Shown: one piece after another, positions 25,199 through 34,748 of the stretch
Numbering within the stretch: the first letter of the stretch is position 1
Layout: each line of letters starts with the position of its first letter
From: Novosphingobium sp. ZN18A2
GTDB taxonomy: Bacteria; Pseudomonadota; Alphaproteobacteria; Sphingomonadales; Sphingomonadaceae
Reading direction: 5' to 3'
NCBI RefSeq assembly: GCF_036784765.1
Contig: NZ_CP136651.1
Coordinates: forward strand, 2,666,001 to 2,730,000
Length of the DNA stretch: 64,000 bases
Position numbers and translations under genes: made by a program
Notes under the pieces: model-generated
Seen by the model: the letters and a program-made list of their open reading frames with translations, nothing else
Database searches by the model: none
Told to the model about the DNA's origin: nothing

Positions 25199-27376
25199 TC
25201 ACTTCGTGTCGATCTTGTCGATCACCTGTCCGGCGTCGCTGGTGAAGATGAACCCGTCGATCTTCTCCTTGGACAGGTCGTTCAGGAACGAGCGCGCCTT
25301 CTCCTCGCTGGGGAACGGCCCCGCCAGCAGGCGATAGACGCGATTCCACGGCGTGACATAGGCCGAACGCTTGCGGAAAAGCGCGGGCGCCTGCTTGGCG
25401 ATCTTGCGCCATTCCTCGTCCATCCAGCCGCGATTTGCGCCGGTTGCCACCTGAACCCACACACGGCTGGGGTTGGCCTTTTCCAGTGCGCGCTTCTTGC
25501 GCGCCTCTGCCTCGGCCTTCGCCTTTTCGGCGCGTGCCGCCGCTTCGGCCTTTTCCTTTTCGGCCTTCGCGCGGGCTGCCGCGCGCCGCTCTTCCGGGCT
25601 GGGACCGCGCGGAGGCTCGAACTTGTTGAGGTTCACGGCCGCTTCGCGGCGCCGGGTTTCGGACCTGGGCGGCTGGAAACTGTCGAAAGCCGCGCTGAAA
25701 TCGACCGGCTCTTCATTGGTCGGCCCGGCAGCCTGCGCGGGCGGCGCGGCGCGAGAGGCCGAAGGCTTGTCGATCATCGCAAGGTCGAAACCGGGCGAGG
25801 AGCCCGGCTGTCCGGCGGCCATGCGCTGCGGTTGGGATTGGGGCTGGGCCTGGGGCTGGGGCGCAGGCGTCGTTTGCCGAACCGGTGGCGGCGGAGGCGG
25901 TGGCGGTGGTGGCGGAGCTGGCGGCGGAGGTGCCGCCTGTTCGGCCCGCGCTTCACGCGACGATGCCTTGGCCGCGGCAAGCGGGTTCCACACGATGTTG
26001 TAATCCGGGCCGGGCGACGAACCGTGGCGCGGCTCCGAAGCGGTCGGGGTCGGGGTCGGGGTCGGCGCAGGCGCAGGTGCGGGCGTCGGCGCAGGTGTCG
26101 ACGCCTGTGCCTGCCTGTATGCGGGTGACGGCGTGAGCTTCAGATCGGTGGTGAACGCCGAAGTGGCAGGCGGTGTGGCCGCGGGTGTGGGCGTTGGGGC
26201 AGGTGTCGGTGCAGGTGTCGGTGCAGGCGTTGGAGTTGGCGTAGGTGCTGGAACCGGCGTCGCCATCCGCATCGGATGGGGGTTGCTGACCGGCGGAAGT
26301 TCGCCCTGCGCCTGCGCCATGCGCGTGGGTTGTTGCTGCGGTGCCTGCGCCTGCGGTGCCTGCGAGGCCGTTACCGCCGCAAGACGCGCCGCGTCAGCCT
26401 GTCCGCCCTGGCCGGGACGGCGACGCTTTTCGCGGCTGACCTTGCGGCTCTCACGCGTGGAAGCTGCGGACGCCGTCGCGCCCATCGGTTGGCCCGACGG
26501 GATCAGCCCCGCGCCGGTCTGCGCGTTCATGCCCGGATGGGCGGACGCGTATTCGCGCACGGCCTGATCGTCGCGCCCGATATCCGCGGCGCGCGGGAAC
26601 CGGCCGAAGTTCGCCGCCGCGGCCTGCTGCGCCCGCGTAAGGCGCGGCATATAGCGCAGATAGGGGGAAATCCCCTGCGCAAGATCGGTCGGCATCGTGG
26701 CCCTGGCGATGGACACGGCTTCATCGTCCTTGCCGCCGATCGCCATGATAAAGGTGCGAACGCGCCACGCCGCGCGGTCCTGTTTCTGGATCAGCGGCGC
26801 GATCATCTGCTCCGCGCCCTTCTGGTTCCCCGCTATCGCAAGGCTGAGCGCATAACGCTGGCGCACTTCGTCGTCCGAAGGATCGCGCGCCAATGCCACC
26901 TGGTACCAGCGCTGCGCGGTACCGTTGTCGCCGACCAGGTCATAGGCGAGGCCGCGATCCCCGGCAAAGGCGCGAACGTCGCCGCCCGCCCGTTCCGCAT
27001 CGTCGAAATAGCCGATCGCTTCCACCGGCTTGTTGGCCCGAACAAGCGCGCTGGCGATCTGCGTCTTGATCTTGGCGTTGCCGGGCGAAACCTGGTCCGC
27101 GCGGCGGAAGAAGCCCAGCGCCGCGTCCACATCGCCCAGCCGCAGGGCCGCGCTTCCCGCGTCGATCAGCGCATCGACATCGCGCGGATTGCGCGAAACG
27201 CGCATCAACGCTTCGTTGAGTTCCGTACTGGTGGACTTTGCCGTGTTCTGGACGACCGGGCGCGAAACGACGGGCACACCATCGTCTTGCTGCGCGGCCA
27301 ATGCGGCAGTGCTGGAACAGGCGAGAAGCAGGGCGCCGAAACGGACGCCGCGCCTGGCAAATGCAGGATGCGTCAT
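25199..27376 (-). CDS. Exported TPR and SPOR-domain protein next to ftsZ
   Basis: 725 residues from the ATG at 27376. Residues 1-28 are a signal peptide (LLLACSSTAALAAQ). TPR-like helices fill about residues 45-230. Then comes a long Pro/Thr/Ala-rich region with (PT/PA) dipeptide repeats and a run of prolines broken by an Ala. A charged Ala/Lys/Glu helix (~600-640) precedes the SPOR domain (about 648-725, WVQVATGANRGWMDEEW ... FIFTSDAGQVID). SPOR domains bind denuded septal peptidoglycan. Its place 129 bp after ftsZ on the same strand supports a periplasmic role at the division site. Confidence 0.88.
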   Translation of the reverse strand: MTHPAFARRGVRFGALLLACSSTAALAAQQDDGVPVVSRPVVQNTAKSTSTELNEALMRVSRNPRDVDALIDAGSAALRLGDVDAALGFFRRADQVSPGNAKIKTQIASALVRANKPVEAIGYFDDAERAGGDVRAFAGDRGLAYDLVGDNGTAQRWYQVALARDPSDDEVRQRYALSLAIAGNQKGAEQMIAPLIQKQDRAAWRVRTFIMAIGGKDDEAVSIARATMPTDLAQGISPYLRYMPRLTRAQQAAAANFGRFPRAADIGRDDQAVREYASAHPGMNAQTGAGLIPSGQPMGATASAASTRESRKVSREKRRRPGQGGQADAARLAAVTASQAPQAQAPQQQPTRMAQAQGELPPVSNPHPMRMATPVPAPTPTPTPAPTPAPTPAPTPTPAATPPATSAFTTDLKLTPSPAYRQAQASTPAPTPAPAPAPTPTPTPTASEPRHGSSPGPDYNIVWNPLAAAKASSREARAEQAAPPPPAPPPPPPPPPPPVRQTTPAPQPQAQPQSQPQRMAAGQPGSSPGFDLAMIDKPSASRAAPPAQAAGPTNEEPVDFSAAFDSFQPPRSETRRREAAVNLNKFEPPRGPSPEERRAAARAKAEKEKAEAAARAEKAKAEAEARKKRALEKANPSRVWVQVATGANRGWMDEEWRKIAKQAPALFRKRSAYVTPWNRVYRLLAGPFPSEEKARSFLNDLSKEKIDGFIFTSDAGQVIDKIDTK

Positions 27377-27505
27377 GACGCCAACCCCAATAGCAATCCG
27401 ATCCTTAAGCCGCGACAACGGCAGCCGCCGCGGCTGTGGACATCTCTGGCGAACCCGAAGGGCAAGCGGCCCTTCACGCGCGCGATCCCCGGCCTGCCGC
27501 CAACC

Positions 27506-29068
27506 TTACTGGTTGTTCTGGCGACCCAGGAATCGCGGAATGTTCAACGAACCGGCATCGTCGCCGTCTTCACCATCCTCGTCGTCCTCGTCGCGCGAAC
27601 CCCCGCGCGAGAGGTTTGCCATCCGCTCGAACAGGGTGCTGCCGGCACCCGCGGCGCCTTGCGAGACGCGCGGCGCGGGCCGGTCTTCGCCCGTGCGGGC
27701 AACCCTTGGCGTTGCGACGGGCGACGGTTCCGGCGCTTCCTCGCCGCCGCCCAGCAGAAGCTCGCCCTCGTTCGGGGACGGCGGCTCCGCCGGTGCGCCG
27801 CTGCCGGCATTGCCTGCACCGATTCCGCCTGCACCTATTCCTCCCGCACCGCTTCCGTCGGCAGCACCGTCCTCGTTGCCCTCTTCAAGGTCCAGCGTCA
27901 GGTCCAGCGCGTCATCGTCGGCAGACGCCGTTTCAGGCTCGGCCGGCGCGGGCTCTGGCGCCGCCTGCGGTTCGGGCGCGGGCTCCGGCCGGGCGACAGG
28001 TTCGGGTGCGGGTTCGCTTGCAGGCGCCGCCGTTGGAAAAGCCGGGCCGCGTGCGCCGCTCGACAGGCTGAACGGACGCGAGGCCGCTTCGGCCTGTTCC
28101 GCGCTCTGTTCGATGCCGGTGGCGACCACCGACACGCGGATCTTGCCATCCAGATCGGGATTGAACGCCGAACCCCAGATGATGTTCGCGTCGGCATCGA
28201 CGAGTTCGCGGATATGGTTCGCCGCTTCGTCGACTTCCAGCAGCTTCATGTCCTCGCCGCCGATGATCGAGATGATCACGCCCTTGGCGCCCTGCATCGA
28301 CACGCCGTCGAGCAGCGGGTTGGCGATGGCACGTTCCGCCGCCTCAAGCGCGCGATTCTCGCCCTCGCCCTCGCCCGTGCCCATCATCGCCTTGCCCATC
28401 TCGCCCATCACGGAGCGCACGTCGGCAAAGTCGAGGTTGATGAGACCCGGCATGACCATCAGGTCGGTAATCGAACGAACGCCCTGCTGCAGGACTTCGT
28501 CGGCAAGCTGGAAGGCTTCCTTGAAGGTCGTTTCCGCCTTGGCGATCAGGAACAGGTTCTGGTTGGGGATGACGATCAGCGTATCGACGTGCTTCTGCAG
28601 CTCTTCGATGCCCTGCTCTGCCGCGCGCATCCGGCGCGTGCCTTCGAACAGGAAGGGCTTGGTAACAACGCCCACCGTCAGCACGCCCTTCTTGCGCGCC
28701 GCTTCCGCGATCACGGGCGCCGCGCCGGTGCCGGTGCCGCCGCCCATGCCGGCCGCGATGAAGCACATGTGCACGCCATCCAGCGCGCGTTCGATCTCTT
28801 CGATCGTTTCCTCTGCGGCGGCACGGCCCACTTCGGGTCGCGCGCCCGCACCCAGGCCCTGCGTGATATCGGGACCAAGCTGGATGCGCTGTTCGGCCAC
28901 GGCGTTGTTCAGCGCCTGCGCGTCGGTGTTGACCACCACGAAATCGACACCCTCGATCTTCGCGTCGATCATGTTCGCGATCGCGTTGCCGCCTGCGCCG
29001 CCGACACCGATAACGGTGATGCGGGGCCGCAGTTCATCGATCGACGGCGGTCCGATATTGATGCTCAT
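27506..29068 (-). CDS. ftsZ: Cell division GTPase FtsZ
   Basis: 520 residues from the ATG at 29068. The GTPase core has [10 protein letters not shown] (21-30), the tubulin signature GGGTGTG (109-115) and the T7 loop NLDFADV. The core ends near residue 320. A disordered Pro/Glu-rich linker of ~180 residues follows, containing a short GAGGI repeat, and the conserved C-terminal peptide IPRFLGRQ is intact for binding FtsA and other partners. The linker is long compared with E. coli but normal for alphaproteobacteria. The 158 bp upstream contain one GANTC site (29127-29131), so ftsZ may have its own cell-cycle promoter besides read-through from ftsA. Confidence 0.98.
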   Translation of the reverse strand: MSINIGPPSIDELRPRITVIGVGGAGGNAIANMIDAKIEGVDFVVVNTDAQALNNAVAEQRIQLGPDITQGLGAGARPEVGRAAAEETIEEIERALDGVHMCFIAAGMGGGTGTGAAPVIAEAARKKGVLTVGVVTKPFLFEGTRRMRAAEQGIEELQKHVDTLIVIPNQNLFLIAKAETTFKEAFQLADEVLQQGVRSITDLMVMPGLINLDFADVRSVMGEMGKAMMGTGEGEGENRALEAAERAIANPLLDGVSMQGAKGVIISIIGGEDMKLLEVDEAANHIRELVDADANIIWGSAFNPDLDGKIRVSVVATGIEQSAEQAEAASRPFSLSSGARGPAFPTAAPASEPAPEPVARPEPAPEPQAAPEPAPAEPETASADDDALDLTLDLEEGNEDGAADGSGAGGIGAGGIGAGNAGSGAPAEPPSPNEGELLLGGGEEAPEPSPVATPRVARTGEDRPAPRVSQGAAGAGSTLFERMANLSRGGSRDEDDEDGEDGDDAGSLNIPRFLGRQNNQ

Positions 29069-29226
29069 CACAGTCTCCCAGCCATCCCGGCCTTGGAACA
29101 AGAATTTGTGTTTTTGTGGCACAACTGAATCCGACTAGGCAAAGCCGAATTAACCTTTTCCACAGCCGCGAACCCGTATAGTCCGCAATTCTCCACCGGC
29201 ATGGCACAATAGGCGCCACGCGGCCC

Positions 29227-30510
29227 TCAGAAATATTCCTTCACCGCGCCATATACCCGGCGCAACAGCTTCACCCCGGCATAGCGCATGGTGGGCGTGT
29301 AGCTGGGGCCGACCTTGCGAATATCCACCGGATCGGCAGCAGCATAGATCACAAGCCCCGCCAGCGTCGAATAGCTGGGCGTCGCATGCGTCGGCGGCAA
29401 GCCCACCATCGCGGGCGGCGCACCGGTCCGCACCGGGCGGCCCAGCGCGCCCTGCGCATAGTCGGCCAGACCCGGCAACTGCGCGCCGCCGCCGGTCAGC
29501 ACCACCTGCTGCCCGCGCTGGCCGGCAAAGCCCATCGTCTTCAGCGCCTTGCCCACTTCCTCTGTAAAGCGGCCCAGCTGCTGGGTGATGACGGACACCA
29601 GTTCGGCGCGCGGAATGCGGTTCTTGTCGTCCGCGTGCCGCGCGACCGGCCCCGCGCCTTCGGGGTCGCCCGGCGCGTTAACGGGGATCATCTCGCGGTG
29701 GTCGGTCGGGCTGGCCATCGCGGAGCCGGCCATGCATTTCAGCCGCTCGGCCTGGTAACGGCGGATGCCGAACGCCGACGCGATGGCATCGGTGATATCG
29801 CCCGAACCGAACGGGATCACCTGCATGCCCAGCAGCATTCCAGAGGCATAGACGGAAACGGTCGTCACTTCCGCGCCGAATTCCACCAGCGCCACGCCCA
29901 GTTCGCGCTCTTCCGGCGTCAGGCAGGCGTGGCCCGCCGCGACGGGCGAGCCGACCACCGCCTCGACCTCAAGATGCGCGTTCTGCACGGCTTCGGTGAT
30001 GTTGCGGATCGGCGCGCCGTCCGCCAGCATCACGTGGATATCCACCGCCAGCCGCTCTGCGTGAAGCCCCTGCGGATTGGGAACGCCGTGCGCGCCGTCC
30101 AGCGTATAGTGCGCGGGCTGGGCATGAAGCACCATGCGTCCGTCGGGCTCTATCACCTCGCGCCCGGCCACCAGCAGGTGTTCCACATCGTCCTGTTCGA
30201 TGCGTCGCCCGCCGATATCGACTTCCACCCGCGCGGTCGTGCTGGCAAGACCCGCGCCCGAACAGCCGATCCACACGCGCGAAACGCCGGTGTTGGCCAT
30301 CTTTTCCGCGCGTTCGATCACGTCGCGGACCGAATGCGTGGCCGCCTGCATATCGGTAACATAGCCGCGCTTGATCCCGTCGGCGGCGCGGTGGGCCGAG
30401 CCGAGCACGATCATGTCGCCGTTTTCGGCGATACCGGCAATCATCGCCGATACCCGGAACGAACCGATGTTGACGGCGGCGAACAGCTTGGAAATGCGGG
30501 GTGCGGCCAT
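29227..30510 (-). CDS. ftsA: Cell division protein FtsA
   Basis: 427 residues from the ATG at 30510; the codons further upstream belong to ftsQ in another frame. Actin-like fold: KLFAAVNIGSFRVSAMIAG phosphate-1 strand, the SHS2 subdomain, the ALVEFGAEVTTVSVY phosphate-2 region and the adenosine motif LTGGGAQLPGL. The C-terminal helix YAGVKLLRRVYGAVKEYF is amphipathic and should anchor the protein to the membrane. It tethers FtsZ filaments. It starts 5 bp after the ftsQ stop. Confidence 0.97.
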   Translation of the reverse strand: MAAPRISKLFAAVNIGSFRVSAMIAGIAENGDMIVLGSAHRAADGIKRGYVTDMQAATHSVRDVIERAEKMANTGVSRVWIGCSGAGLASTTARVEVDIGGRRIEQDDVEHLLVAGREVIEPDGRMVLHAQPAHYTLDGAHGVPNPQGLHAERLAVDIHVMLADGAPIRNITEAVQNAHLEVEAVVGSPVAAGHACLTPEERELGVALVEFGAEVTTVSVYASGMLLGMQVIPFGSGDITDAIASAFGIRRYQAERLKCMAGSAMASPTDHREMIPVNAPGDPEGAGPVARHADDKNRIPRAELVSVITQQLGRFTEEVGKALKTMGFAGQRGQQVVLTGGGAQLPGLADYAQGALGRPVRTGAPPAMVGLPPTHATPSYSTLAGLVIYAAADPVDIRKVGPSYTPTMRYAGVKLLRRVYGAVKEYF

Positions 30511-30515
30511 CGTGC

Positions 30516-31445
30516 CTATTCCTTCCCCGCAGCGGCCCTGGCGGCCGCCTCGCGCGCTTCCTCGGCTGCTAGGCCGGGAATGCGCATATACATCCTGTCG
30601 GGCGCGCGCATATCGAAATAGGCGACCTTGCCGCCCAGCAGTCGGTTCACGCCGTCCATCCGCGCGAAGCTGAGCAGTGCCGAGGCCGACTGCGCCTCTC
30701 CTTCGGGAAGGGCGAGCGTCTGGCCGGTCTTGAACGTCACGTTCCAGCGGCGGTTGCCGATCCATTCGGCGCTGGCCACTTGCGGCCGCAATGCGGGTGC
30801 GGCGTCAAGCAGGTGGTCAAGCGCGGCGACCTGCTGCCCCGCGCCCGGACCGGACAGCACCAGCATCCCCCTGGCATTCGCCTTGGTTACGGGTTCAAGC
30901 TCGTGCCCGGTATCGTCGATCAGCACCATCTTGTCGGCCTTTTTCAGCACCGCGTGGGGCACCCGTTCGACCACATCGACAACCAGCGTATCGGGCAACT
31001 GGCGCGCCACCCGTGCGTCTTTCACCCACGAAAGCTGGAGCAGGTCCTGCCGCAGCGCCTGCACATCGACGTTGGGCATCGCCTGATCACGCTGGCCCAG
31101 CACCTTTTCATAGATCTTGAGCTCGTTCATGCGGTTCACGCCGCGCACTTCCACGCGCTTTACCTTGAAGCCCGCATCGGCGGAAACGACGGCAAGCTGC
31201 TGCTGCGCCATCGCGGGCACGCCCGCATAGCTGGCGACGATCCACACCAGCGCGGCAGCCACGGCCAGGATGGCCGTCAGCACGATACGATGAAGCGTCT
31301 CCTCGCTCAGCGGCAGCCAGCGCATGAAAGTGTCGAGCGCGCTGCCGGTGCGCTTTTTCGCCGCCTGCACCTTGCGCTTCTTGCCGCGCGCCGCGGTTGC
31401 GCGCCGCACGCCCTTGCCGCCCCGTTTGATGGTTTGCGCCGCCAT
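30516..31445 (-). CDS. ftsQ: Cell division protein FtsQ
   Basis: 309 residues. A basic cytoplasmic N-terminus (~1-50) is followed by one membrane helix (about 55-75, IVLTAILAVAAALVWIVASY). The POTRA domain begins near residue 92 (FKVKRVEVRGVNRMNE), and a beta domain follows with VKDARVARQLPDTLVVDVVERVP. It links early and late divisome proteins in the periplasm. The ATG at 31445 shares its A with the ddl stop TGA. The Ala/Glu-rich C-terminal tail ends 5 bp before ftsA. Confidence 0.95.
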   Translation of the reverse strand: MAAQTIKRGGKGVRRATAARGKKRKVQAAKKRTGSALDTFMRWLPLSEETLHRIVLTAILAVAAALVWIVASYAGVPAMAQQQLAVVSADAGFKVKRVEVRGVNRMNELKIYEKVLGQRDQAMPNVDVQALRQDLLQLSWVKDARVARQLPDTLVVDVVERVPHAVLKKADKMVLIDDTGHELEPVTKANARGMLVLSGPGAGQQVAALDHLLDAAPALRPQVASAEWIGNRRWNVTFKTGQTLALPEGEAQSASALLSFARMDGVNRLLGGKVAYFDMRAPDRMYMRIPGLAAEEAREAAARAAAGKE

Positions 31446-32401
31446 CAGCCGTTGTCCCCCTGCCCCTTCTTCGCATGATCCAGCGCGTCGGCAACGATCG
31501 CCTCCACCAGATCGCCGTAATCCATTCCCGTGTGCCGCGCCTGTTCGGGCACAAGGCTGAGCGGCGTCATCCCCGGCTGGGTATTGACCTCAAGCAGGAA
31601 CAGCCCCTCCACGCCCTGCGTATCGTCCCAGCGGAAGTCGGCACGGCTGGTGCCGCGACAGCCCAGCAGGCGATGCGCACGCAGGGCGATGTCCTTGCAC
31701 GCCTCGGTAATCGCGTCGGGGATGTCGGCCGGACAGATATGGTCGGTCATCCCGTCGGTATATTTCGCGTCGAAATCGTAGAAGCCGGACTTGGGCCGCA
31801 GTTCGGTGACCATCAGCGCCTTGTCGCCGATCACCGCCGTCGTCAGTTCGCGCCCGCGGATATAGGGTTCGGCCAGAAGCGTATCGAATTCCTGCCACGG
31901 CCCGCGCGCATCGGGGCTGATCGGATTGCCGAAGTTGCTGTCATCGGTAACGATCGCCACGCCGACCGACGATCCTTCGTTCACCGGCTTCAGCACGTAT
32001 GGCCGCGCCAGCGGGTCTTTCTCGTATAGGTCCTTCGTCGCCACGATCCGCCCGCCGGGCATCGGGATGCCGTGCGGGACAAGAGCCTGCTTGGTCAGTT
32101 CCTTGTCGATCGCGATGACGGACGTGGCAAGGCCGGAATGGGTATAGGTCAGCCCCATCAGGTCCATCATGCCCTGCACGGTGCCGTCCTCTCCCGGCGA
32201 GCCGTGGAGCGCGTTGAACACCACATCGGGCTTCGCGTCCGCCAGCTTCTGCGCAACGTCGCGGCCCATGTCGATGCGCGTGACCGTGTGGCCGCGCTCT
32301 TCCAGCGCCTTTGCTACGCCCTCGCCGCTCATCAGCGAGACGGGCCGTTCGTTCGACCAGCCGCCCATCAGGACCGCGATATGAAGCTTGGGGAGGGTCA
32401 C
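31445..32401 (-). CDS. ddl: D-alanine--D-alanine ligase
   Basis: 318 residues, starting at a GTG at 32401 that overlaps the murB stop (GTGA); the apparent longer frame is murB read out of frame. ATP-grasp enzyme: N-terminal IAVLMGGWSNERPVSLMSG, VVFNALHGSPGEDGTVQG, the Gly-loop LKPVNEGSSVGV, and the Mg-binding end FLLEVNTQPGMTPLSL. It forms the D-Ala-D-Ala dipeptide used by MurF. Its position between murB and ftsQ is the usual alphaproteobacterial order. Confidence 0.97.
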   Translation of the reverse strand: MTLPKLHIAVLMGGWSNERPVSLMSGEGVAKALEERGHTVTRIDMGRDVAQKLADAKPDVVFNALHGSPGEDGTVQGMMDLMGLTYTHSGLATSVIAIDKELTKQALVPHGIPMPGGRIVATKDLYEKDPLARPYVLKPVNEGSSVGVAIVTDDSNFGNPISPDARGPWQEFDTLLAEPYIRGRELTTAVIGDKALMVTELRPKSGFYDFDAKYTDGMTDHICPADIPDAITEACKDIALRAHRLLGCRGTSRADFRWDDTQGVEGLFLLEVNTQPGMTPLSLVPEQARHTGMDYGDLVEAIVADALDHAKKGQGDNG

Positions 32402-33324
32402 GCCTTGCCTGCTCGTTCTTCTGTGTGCGCTCCGGCAAAAATGCCTACGCGTTGAATTTCCCATTCGAGTTCGACACCCGAGTTTTCCTTCACCCTGCGC
32501 CGCACTTCCTCGCCCAGCGCTTCGATGTCGGCACTGGTGGCCGTGCCGGTGTTGATGAGGAAATTGGTGTGCTTTTCGCTCACCTGTGCCCCGCCCACGG
32601 CAAGGCCGCGGCACCCGGCGGCATCGACCAGTTGCCACGCCTTGTGCCCATCGGGGTTCTTGAAGGTGCTGCCCCCGGTCTTCGAGCGCAGCGGCTGCGA
32701 AGCCTCGCGGCTGGCGGATATGCGATCCATCTCCGCCTGGATGTCCGCCGGTTCGCCGGGGCGGCCACGAAAGCGCGCGGAAACGACAATCGCGCCTTCG
32801 GGCAAGTCCGAATGGCGATAGGTATAGTGAAGGTCCGCCACCGGCAGCGTCATCAGCGAACCGTCGCGCAGCACCACGTCGCAATCGACCATGATGTCTT
32901 TCACTTCGCCGCCGTATGCGCCGCCGTTCATCCGGCAGAAGCCTCCCACGGTGCCGGGGATGGAGCGCAGGAATTCCAGCCCCGCGATGCCGTTGTCGCG
33001 CGCGGTGGACGATACCAGGATACCGCTCGCCCCGCCGCCGCAATCGAGCGTGGTTTCGTCAACGCGCGCCACTTTGGCGAATGCCTTGCCCAGCCGCACC
33101 ACGACGCCGGGAACGCCGCCATCGCGCACGATCATGTTCGATCCCAGCCCCAGCGCCATGACCGGAACCGCCGGATCGAGCGCGGCAAGGAATCCGCGCA
33201 GGTCGTCCACATCCTTCGGTTCGAACAGCCACTCCGCCGTGCCGCCCGACTTGAACCAGACGAGCGGCGCCAGCGGCGCGTGCGCCGTCAGCTTGCCCGC
33301 AACCCGTGGAGGCGCATCGGCCAT
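32398..33324 (-). CDS. murB: UDP-N-acetylenolpyruvoylglucosamine reductase
   Basis: 308 residues from the ATG at 33324, which shares its A with the murC stop. FAD-binding motifs: ALGLGSNMIVRDGGVPGVV and the loop SIPGTVGGFCRMNGGAYGGEV. The active-site Ser is in KTGGSTFKNPDG and a late Glu is in the C-terminal part. This is the short type I/II-like N-terminus typical of alphaproteobacteria. It reduces the enolpyruvyl ether to UDP-MurNAc. murA is not in the window. Confidence 0.96.
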   Translation of the reverse strand: MADAPPRVAGKLTAHAPLAPLVWFKSGGTAEWLFEPKDVDDLRGFLAALDPAVPVMALGLGSNMIVRDGGVPGVVVRLGKAFAKVARVDETTLDCGGGASGILVSSTARDNGIAGLEFLRSIPGTVGGFCRMNGGAYGGEVKDIMVDCDVVLRDGSLMTLPVADLHYTYRHSDLPEGAIVVSARFRGRPGEPADIQAEMDRISASREASQPLRSKTGGSTFKNPDGHKAWQLVDAAGCRGLAVGGAQVSEKHTNFLINTGTATSADIEALGEEVRRRVKENSGVELEWEIQRVGIFAGAHTEERAGKA

Positions 33325-34748
33325 CACGCCGCCACCTGCTTCGCCTTGACGGCATCGGCCAACCCTGCGGCCCACTTGGTGATATCGCCCGCGCCAAGGC
33401 AGACGACCATATCGCCCGCACGGATCGTGGCGGCCAGTTCGGCGGCAAGCGCATCGGCGCTGTCCACGGTCGCGGCGGCGCGGTGGCCGCGATCCTTCAA
33501 GCCCTTTACCAGCGCGGCGGCGTCCGCCCCTTCGATCGGCTGTTCGCCCGCCGCATAGACCGGGGTTACATAAACGACGTCGGCATCGTTGAACGCGGTC
33601 TGGAACTCGTCCATCAGGTTGTGAAGCCGCGAATAGCGGTGCGGCTGGACCACTGCGATCACGCGATCCTTCACCCCTTCGCGCGCTGCGGACAGCACGG
33701 CGCGGATTTCCACCGGGTGATGGCCATAGTCATCGATGATCGCGACCGTGCCGCCATTCACCGGCACATCCCCGACCCTGGTGAAGCGGCGCTTTACGCC
33801 GCCGAACTTGTCAAAGCCGCACTGGATCACCTTGTCGTCGCAGCCCATCTCGGCCGCGACGGCCACGGCGGCCAGCGCGTTCTGCACGTTGTGGCGGCCG
33901 GGCATCGGCAGTTCTATCCCGTCGATCCGGCGGGAAGAGCCATCACGCTGGCGCAGCACCACGTCGAAGCGGTTGCCGCCGGGAACCGGCGTCACGTTCT
34001 CGCCGCGCACGTCGGCCTGCGCGGAAAAGCCGTATGTCACCACGCGGCGGTCGCGAACCTTGGGAATCACGCCCTGCACTTCGGGGTGGTCGATGCACAG
34101 CATCGCCGCGCCATAGAAGGGCACGTTCTCTATGAATTCGACGAAGGCTTCCTTCACCCTGTCGAACGAACCGTAATGGTCAAGGTGTTCGGGATCGATA
34201 TTGGTGACGACCGCGATCGTCCCGTCGAGCCGCAGGAAGCTGCCGTCGCTTTCGTCCGCTTCGACCACCATCCAGTCGGAATCGCCCAGCCGCGCGTTGG
34301 ACCCGTACTGGTTGATGATCCCGCCGTTGATCACGGTGGGGTCCACCCCGCCCGCGTCCAGCAGAGCGGCGATCATGCTGGTCGTCGTGGTCTTGCCGTG
34401 GGTGCCCGCCACCGCAACGGTGTTTTTCAGCCGCATCAGTTCGGCCAGCATTTCCGCCCGGCGCACCACCGGGATGCGGTTTTCCAGCGCGGCCACCACT
34501 TCGGGATTGCCGCGTTTTACCGCGGTGGAGGTGACGACAACCGCTACCCCTTCGACGTTTTCCGCCTTGTGGCCGATCTTCACGTCGATCCCGCGCGCAC
34601 GAAGCCCTTCGACGACATAGCCTTCCGCTATGTCCGATCCCTGCACCGAATAGCCCATGTTGTGCATCACTTCCGCGATGCCCGACATGCCGATGCCGCC
34701 GATGCCCACGAAGTGAATCGTGCCGATGTCCGTGCCTACACCCTTCAA
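33324..34748 (-). CDS. murC: UDP-N-acetylmuramate--L-alanine ligase
   Basis: 474 residues using a TTG start at 34748 that overlaps the murG stop (TTGA). The sequence from there, [20 protein letters not shown], is the expected MurC N-terminus, while codons upstream belong to murG. Further motifs are [13 protein letters not shown] (ATP), [19 protein letters not shown] and [11 protein letters not shown]. It adds the first amino acid to UDP-MurNAc. The non-ATG start together with the overlap suggests coupling to murG translation. Confidence 0.96.
   Translation of the reverse strand: MKGVGTDIGTIHFVGIGGIGMSGIAEVMHNMGYSVQGSDIAEGYVVEGLRARGIDVKIGHKAENVEGVAVVVTSTAVKRGNPEVVAALENRIPVVRRAEMLAELMRLKNTVAVAGTHGKTTTTSMIAALLDAGGVDPTVINGGIINQYGSNARLGDSDWMVVEADESDGSFLRLDGTIAVVTNIDPEHLDHYGSFDRVKEAFVEFIENVPFYGAAMLCIDHPEVQGVIPKVRDRRVVTYGFSAQADVRGENVTPVPGGNRFDVVLRQRDGSSRRIDGIELPMPGRHNVQNALAAVAVAAEMGCDDKVIQCGFDKFGGVKRRFTRVGDVPVNGGTVAIIDDYGHHPVEIRAVLSAAREGVKDRVIAVVQPHRYSRLHNLMDEFQTAFNDADVVYVTPVYAAGEQPIEGADAAALVKGLKDRGHRAAATVDSADALAAELAATIRAGDMVVCLGAGDITKWAAGLADAVKAKQVAA

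Noticed and set aside
26030..26270. Tandem short repeats resembling a microsatellite or CRISPR-like array
   Set aside because: They encode Pro-Thr/Pro-Ala dipeptides in frame within the SPOR protein; no spacer-repeat pattern exists.
26276..29128. A 950-codon open frame on the plus strand opposite ftsZ and the SPOR gene
   Set aside because: It is the antisense shadow of two well-supported genes; the high third-position GC removes stops on the opposite strand. Its translation is Arg/His/Gly-rich with no domain.
32402..33043. A 532-residue Ddl with a long N-terminal domain
   Set aside because: The extra part is murB read in another frame; the GTG at 32401 overlapping the murB stop gives a normal 318-residue ligase.
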